Source: Nodosilinea sp. LEGE 07088
GTDB taxonomy: Bacteria > Cyanobacteriota > Cyanobacteriia > Phormidesmidales > Phormidesmidaceae
Length of the DNA stretch: 55,446 bases
Direction of reading: 5' to 3'
Assembly (NCBI RefSeq): GCF_015207395.1
Contig: NZ_JADEWX010000021.1
Coordinates: 1-55,446, forward strand
Positions 50,917 through 55,446 of the stretch are shown here, in pieces. The notes under the pieces are model-generated. The model saw only the letters and a list, made by a program, of their open reading frames with translations, had not been told where the DNA came from and made no database searches. The translations under genes and the position numbers were made by a program. Each line of letters starts with the position of its first letter. The stretch's first letter is position 1.

Positions 50917-53625
50917 TCAGGCGTGCAGAGCGGTGTGCAGAGCCTTTAATAACTCCTCAACGTCGTAGGGCTTAGGTAGAAAGGCGTGAATCGTCAGGCC
51001 CTCTCGGTTTGGCAACTCGTTGACCGAAACAACGCCGCTGGTCATGACGGCTTTGAGCTGGGGGTTGAGCTGCTGGAGCTCCGCCAGGGCGATCGCCCCT
51101 GACATGTTCGGCATCCGCATATCCATCAGCACGCCGTCGATGTCGGCGGCATGGGCCTGATACACAGCGATCGCCTCAACTCCATCACAGGCCGTCAGCA
51201 CCCGGTAGTTGTGGCTTTCTAGCAAAGCCTGGGTCACGTAGCGAATTTGCGGCTCATCGTCTACGACCAAAATCAGCTCTCCAGATCCTGGTAGCAGGGT
51301 CACAGCATCCTCTGGTAGGGGGGAGGTGATTTGGGCCGCAGGCAGCGAAATCGTAAAGCGAGTCCCCTGATTGACCTGGCTGGCAACTTGTAACTGCCCC
51401 CTGTGGCTCTGGATGATGCCTGCCACCGTCGAGAGGCCCAGGCCAGTTCCCAGGCCAGGTTCTTTGGTCGTAAAAAACGGATCAAAGATTTTGTCGATCA
51501 GCTCGGGCGGCATGCCCACGCCGGTATCGGCCACCTCAACCACTACGTAGGAGCCGCTGTTTAGACCCAGATGGGGTTTAATGTTGGCCATGCTTTCGTC
51601 CAGATAGAGGTTTTGGGCCGTGAGGGACAGCACACCCCCATCAGGCATTGCGTCTCGGGCGTTGACGCAGAGATTCATTAAGACCTGATAGAGATGGGTC
51701 GCATCCCCCATGATCATCCACAGGTCTGAGGGAACATCAACGCGGATGGCGATCGATTTGGGAAAGGTTTGCTGTGTAAAGCGCCTCACCTCCGCCAGCA
51801 AATAACGGATATTAAGGGCCGTGAAGTCACTGGCCGATCCCTGGGCAAAGGTTAAAATCTGCTTGGACAGAGCAGCTCCCCGTTTGGCCGATTTAGCCAA
51901 GATATCAACCAGCTCTAGGGTTAGCGGCTCAGCCCCAGGTAGCTTGTGGGGCAAAATCTGAGCAATCCCCAAAATGGGGGTCAAAATGTTGTTGAGATCG
52001 TGGGCGATGCCGCTGGCCAGCGTGCCCAGACTCTCTAAACGCTGGGCGCGCAGAAACTGAGCTTCGAGCTGTTTGCGCTCGGTGATGTCGGTATCGACCG
52101 AAAGCACCGCCTTGGGCCGCCCTGTCGGGTCGCGAACCAGGGTCCAACGGCTCTCGATCGTCAGCATCTCGCTGGCTTTGGTGTACTTGAGCAGTTCCCC
52201 TTGCCATTCTCCCTGGCTTAAAACGGTCTGCCAGGCGGTTTGTACCTGGGGCGAGGGCTCGGGGTTGAGCAGTCGATCGACGTTTTGCCCCAGCACCTCC
52301 TCAGCCCGCCAGCCGTAGATTTGCTCAGCCCCTCGACTCCAAAACAGCAGCTGACTGTTGAGATCGCGCACCAGAAAGGCATCGGTGGCAATGTCGATCA
52401 GTTTGGCCTGCTCCTTTAACTTGTGCTCATCGCGTTTGCGACGGCTGACATCCCGCTGAAACGCGACAAAATGCGTTACCTGCCCAGTTGCATTGGTCAC
52501 CGGCACCAGCTCCATCTCAACCCAAAACTCGCTGCCGTCTTTGCGATAGTTGAGCAACTCAATTCGGATTTGCCGTTTGGTTTTAAGCGCAGTCCGAATT
52601 CGGTCGAGGCTAAGGCGACTGGTTTTGGGGCCTTGCAAAATTCGAGGGGTTTGGCCAATCACCTCGGCACTACTGTAGCCTGTCATTTTGGTAAAGGCCG
52701 GGTTGGCATAGATAATGCGCGGGCCGGGGGAGTCGATGGGGTCGGCTGCGGTAATTAACACGGCGTCGTTGGCGTGGAGAATGACGGACTCCAGCAGCCG
52801 CAGCTGATCGATGCGCTGCTTGTGCTCGGTCGCGTCCATGGCCGTGCCCAGCAGTCTCACCACCGCGCCCTGGTCATCTTTAAAGGCTTCGCTGCTGCCT
52901 TCTAGGTAGCGGCTCTCGCCATTGGGTAGCGTGATGTGTCCAGCAAAGGGCTGGGGCTCTCCGGTGGCCATGAGCTGTCGAGCCGCCCGCTGCACCTGAG
53001 CCCAGTCGTCAGTCGGGAAAAACTGAGCGATCTGGCTCAGGCTGGGGGGTGGGGCACTGGGGTCGAGGCCAAACAGCCGGAACATCTCGGCAGAGCAGTC
53101 AAAGGTTTGGGTGGTCACATCAAACTCCCAGCTGCCGATCTGGGCAATTTCCTGGGCTTTGGCCAGGGCGGCTTCGCTGCGGCGAAGCTGCATCTCGGTG
53201 CGCTTGTAGTCGCTGATATCGACGATGAGGGCGTAATAGCCCTGGACTTGGGAATGGCCGTTGATGTCGGGTATCAGCGTGCCGCTAACGTGACGGCTGC
53301 CCTGGGCGTAGGGGATGATCATCTCAAAGGCAACCTGTATACCCTCTTGAAAAACCCGCTCAATGTAGGGCTTGGCTTTTTGATAGGCGGCCTGACCGAT
53401 GACATCCCAAACGTAGCGGCCATCAATCGCCCGGCGATCGAGATGGAACCACGACTCATAGGTTCGATTGACAAATCGATAGCGCAGGTCTGCGTCAACG
53501 TAGGAAATGCAGGCGGGCAGAGCATCGACGATGGTTCTGAGCTGTGCCTCATTACCATTGGCACTGGTGGGGCTATGATCGCGATCGCTGATATTGCAGC
53601 ACGGGTAAGTCACTATAGCATTCAC
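50917..53625 (-). CDS. Multi-PAS hybrid histidine kinase
   Basis: 902 residues from GTG 53625. Four PAS domains (about 25-145, 150-270, 272-405 and 405-525) are followed by a HisKA dimerisation helix with [16 protein letters not shown] (phosphorylated His near 545), a HATPase_c domain with DTGVGMPP and GTGLGLST, and a C-terminal receiver domain with VVDDEPQIR and [10 protein letters not shown]. No membrane segment, so it senses a cytoplasmic signal. The third PAS is LOV-like but replaces the flavin Cys region with [10 protein letters not shown], so it is not photochemical. No DNA-binding regulator is adjacent; it may control the operators of this window through an unseen partner. Confidence 0.92.
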   Translation of the reverse strand: MNAIVTYPCCNISDRDHSPTSANGNEAQLRTIVDALPACISYVDADLRYRFVNRTYESWFHLDRRAIDGRYVWDVIGQAAYQKAKPYIERVFQEGIQVAFEMIIPYAQGSRHVSGTLIPDINGHSQVQGYYALIVDISDYKRTEMQLRRSEAALAKAQEIAQIGSWEFDVTTQTFDCSAEMFRLFGLDPSAPPPSLSQIAQFFPTDDWAQVQRAARQLMATGEPQPFAGHITLPNGESRYLEGSSEAFKDDQGAVVRLLGTAMDATEHKQRIDQLRLLESVILHANDAVLITAADPIDSPGPRIIYANPAFTKMTGYSSAEVIGQTPRILQGPKTSRLSLDRIRTALKTKRQIRIELLNYRKDGSEFWVEMELVPVTNATGQVTHFVAFQRDVSRRKRDEHKLKEQAKLIDIATDAFLVRDLNSQLLFWSRGAEQIYGWRAEEVLGQNVDRLLNPEPSPQVQTAWQTVLSQGEWQGELLKYTKASEMLTIESRWTLVRDPTGRPKAVLSVDTDITERKQLEAQFLRAQRLESLGTLASGIAHDLNNILTPILGIAQILPHKLPGAEPLTLELVDILAKSAKRGAALSKQILTFAQGSASDFTALNIRYLLAEVRRFTQQTFPKSIAIRVDVPSDLWMIMGDATHLYQVLMNLCVNARDAMPDGGVLSLTAQNLYLDESMANIKPHLGLNSGSYVVVEVADTGVGMPPELIDKIFDPFFTTKEPGLGTGLGLSTVAGIIQSHRGQLQVASQVNQGTRFTISLPAAQITSPLPEDAVTLLPGSGELILVVDDEPQIRYVTQALLESHNYRVLTACDGVEAIAVYQAHAADIDGVLMDMRMPNMSGAIALAELQQLNPQLKAVMTSGVVSVNELPNREGLTIHAFLPKPYDVEELLKALHTALHA

Positions 53626-54192
53626 CTAATGAGTGCAGGACCTGAATGACTGACAAAAATTCCGTACGTGGGTGGGTTGGAACAACAGGTTCCGTCAGCC
53701 AAGCCGCATCAAATCAATAGCTAACTAGCTCAGAATTGATGCAAAGTTCCTTTTGCTTGGCCTGCCCGACAGTCTTTTAGCCTCACTATGCTGAGGAATT
53801 TCTAAGCCGACCCACACCATTTGAAAGAGGGCTGGGAAGCCAGGTCAAACCGTTTTCGAAAATCCTACATTTAAAGGAATCTCTGAAGTGTCAAGCCCTG
53901 AGACTGTGCCTCAACAGAGGTGTAAAGTTGTTTATATACGATCTAAGATTTTACTGACGTAAAACCCGTAGTCGAATTGTTATTCTCAGAATATTACCTG
54001 ATTGTATACCTATGTCTAGGGAATCATGTCGTAGTGTTAACTTTGATTTCAAAATAAAAATCGCTTGATCAATGGCTATCTGTCAGGATGAACCCGTCGC
54101 CAACCGCCAAAGGTACCTCACGAGTTCTTTGTAGTTAGCCCGTAGTCTTGAGGGCATCATTCGGCACCCAAGGATGATTGCAGCGCGATTTT
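53626..54192. other. Intergenic region between hoxF and the histidine kinase
   Basis: About 570 bp with AT-rich parts and no convincing reading frame. Two partial resemblances to the operator occur: CTGAGGAATTTCTAAG near 53791 and CCTCACGAGTTCTTTG near 54117. Neither has both half sites intact. The promoter of the histidine kinase is presumably here. Confidence 0.5.
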
Positions 54193-55446
54193 TTAAGTCG
54201 GCTCAACCATAGCGGCTAAGTACTCATCGCGGAAGTAGCGGAGGGTGCTTAACACCGGATTTGGAGCCGCCTGGCCGAGACCGCAAAGGCTGGTGTGCTT
54301 AACCATATCGCAGAGGGTTTCGAGCTGCTCGAGATCGCTGGCGGTCGCCTGGTGGTGCTTGAACTTGGCCAGCAGTTGGTAGAGCTGAACGGTACCGGCC
54401 CGGCAGGGAATGCACTTGCCGCAGGATTCGTCCATGCAAAACTCCATGAAAAACTGGGCCACATCGACCATGCGGGTGTGTTCATCCATCACAATCATGC
54501 CGCCAGAGCCCATGACCGAGCCGAGGGCTTTCAACGATTCGTAATCTACCGGGGTGTCAAAGGCAGCAGTTGGCACGCAGCCGCCAGACGGGCCACCGGT
54601 TTGCACGGCTTTTACTTGAGCGCCATCGGGGGCTCCCTGGCCCATGTCTTCGATAATGTCGCGCAGGGTTATGCCCATGGGCACTTCGATTAATCCAGCA
54701 TTCTGCACCTTGCCGGTGAGCGAGAAAACCTTAGTTCCTTTACTGTGTTCGGTGCCGATGGCGGCGAACCAGTCGGCTCCATTGCGGATGATGGGGGCAA
54801 TGTTGGCAAAGGTTTCGACGTTGTTGATCAGGGTTGGGCAACCCCACAGGCCAGACTCCGCCGGGTAGGGCGGTCGCGGTCGGGGAATGCCGCGCTTACC
54901 TTCGATGGAGGCCATCAAGGCGGTTTCTTCGCCGCAGACAAACGCCCCCGCCCCAATGCGAAGATCGACCCGAAAGTCGAAGGGAGAGTCAAAAATTTGG
55001 CTGCCCAGCACGCCGTGGCGCTTGGCCTGATGGATGGCGGTTTGCAGGTGGCTAATGGCCAGGGGATATTCGCCGCGAACGTAGATGTAGCCCTGGTTGG
55101 CCCCGATCGCATAGGCCGCGATCGCCATTCCCTCCAGCACCCGGTGGGGGTCGCTCTCCAACACGCTGCGATCCATGTAAGCCCCCGGATCGCCCTCATC
55201 GGCATTGCACACCACGTATTTTTGGCCCGGCGGCATTTTACCCACGGTGGCCCATTTCAGGCCGGTGGGGTAGCCTGCGCCCCCCCGCCCCCGCAAGCCG
55301 CTGCGGGTAATCACATCGATCACCGCCTCTGGCTGCATGTCGCGCAGGCTCTGGCGCAGCGCCTCGTAGCCCTGGGCAGCCAGGTAGTCCTCAATCTTTT
55401 CTGGATCGATCAGACCGCTGTTTTCGAGCACGATGCGGTACTGGCG
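54193..55446 (-). CDS. hoxF: Bidirectional hydrogenase diaphorase subunit HoxF (5' end outside window)
   Basis: NAD(H)- and FMN-binding subunit of HoxEFU. The window holds about 417 codons to the stop; the N-terminal ferredoxin-like part lies beyond the edge. Visible: [17 protein letters not shown] (FMN/NADH loop), [34 protein letters not shown] and the 4Fe-4S motif [12 protein letters not shown] followed by [10 protein letters not shown]. The frame is open right through the window end, so the GTG at 55431 is internal. hoxE would be expected further upstream. It is followed by the histidine kinase, not directly by hoxU. Confidence 0.95.
   Translation of the reverse strand, partial: RQYRIVLENSGLIDPEKIEDYLAAQGYEALRQSLRDMQPEAVIDVITRSGLRGRGGAGYPTGLKWATVGKMPPGQKYVVCNADEGDPGAYMDRSVLESDPHRVLEGMAIAAYAIGANQGYIYVRGEYPLAISHLQTAIHQAKRHGVLGSQIFDSPFDFRVDLRIGAGAFVCGEETALMASIEGKRGIPRPRPPYPAESGLWGCPTLINNVETFANIAPIIRNGADWFAAIGTEHSKGTKVFSLTGKVQNAGLIEVPMGITLRDIIEDMGQGAPDGAQVKAVQTGGPSGGCVPTAAFDTPVDYESLKALGSVMGSGGMIVMDEHTRMVDVAQFFMEFCMDESCGKCIPCRAGTVQLYQLLAKFKHHQATASDLEQLETLCDMVKHTSLCGLGQAAPNPVLSTLRYFRDEYLAAMVEPT

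Noticed and set aside
52420-52800. Third PAS of the kinase as a blue-light LOV domain
   Set aside because: The flavin-binding Cys and Asn of the GxNCRFLQ motif are replaced (GQTPRILQ).
53785-54135. Two operator-like sequences upstream of the histidine kinase
   Set aside because: Each keeps only one good half site; the one at 54117 faces no gene. Not counted among the ten copies.
1-55446. tRNA or rRNA genes
   Set aside because: I found no cloverleaf with T-loop consensus and CCA-proximal stem, nor any rRNA segment.

Overview
The window is cyanobacterial chromosome. The palindrome GCGATCGC (HIP1) is dense in most genes, and the gene set is cyanobacterial: bidirectional Hox hydrogenase, NifJ, DUF4327 and DUF4342 proteins. 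Split accessory regions, many heptanucleotide repeats and a group II intron fit a filamentous Leptolyngbya/Nodosilinea-like lineage. That placement is inference; there is no rRNA in the window.

Layout. 0-6 kb: a dihydroorotate-dehydrogenase-like flavoprotein, a bactofilin-like membrane protein and nifJ, separated by heptanucleotide repeats. 6-9.2 kb: two AT-richer orphan genes, a Tat-exported aldo/keto reductase, a MITE-like palindrome and a gene made of 21-bp repeats. 9.2-12.2 kb: a truncated integron-type integrase, an attI-like region, and a PARIS-like defence pair (ariA/ariB) followed by an attC site. 12.3-17.4 kb: Acg-type nitroreductase, isoprenylcysteine-methyltransferase-like protein and a P-type ATPase. 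17.5-20.1 kb: 41-bp repeats, an ORF-less group II intron, then a two-gene cassette (four-TM protein plus ComEC-like metallo-beta-lactamase) ending in a second attC. 20.1-31.1 kb: membrane and peptidase genes, DUF4342, a TPR protein, phosphate acetyltransferase, DUF4327 and a RetSat-like oxidoreductase. 31.4-33.0 kb: a type II restriction-modification pair followed by an attC-like sequence. 33.2-40.3 kb: hypC, hypF, adenosine-specific kinase, hypB, hypA, hoxW, hoxH and a CBS protein. 41-48 kb: a large exported protein, a second P-type ATPase and a CPBP protease. 48-55.4 kb: VOC protein, hoxY, hoxU, hsp20, a multi-PAS hybrid histidine kinase and hoxF (cut by the window end).

How the genes fit together. 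NifJ (pyruvate to acetyl-CoA plus reduced ferredoxin), Pta (acetyl-CoA to acetyl phosphate) and Hox hydrogenase with its maturation proteins form a fermentation and hydrogen-metabolism island. Ten copies of one tandem motif (gene-sense CCTCAYAASTTCCTCA, an 11-bp direct repeat) lie upstream of most of its transcription units, always in the same orientation relative to the gene. This points to one response-regulator-controlled, probably low-oxygen regulon. Its content (Acg nitroreductase, CBS protein, Hsp20, P-type ATPase) resembles the mycobacterial DosR dormancy regulon, although the binding site looks unrelated.

Into this island are set three apparent integron-type cassettes. Two carry recognisable anti-phage systems (PARIS-like, restriction-modification). 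The third, the four-TM plus MBL pair, is the best candidate for an undescribed defence system.
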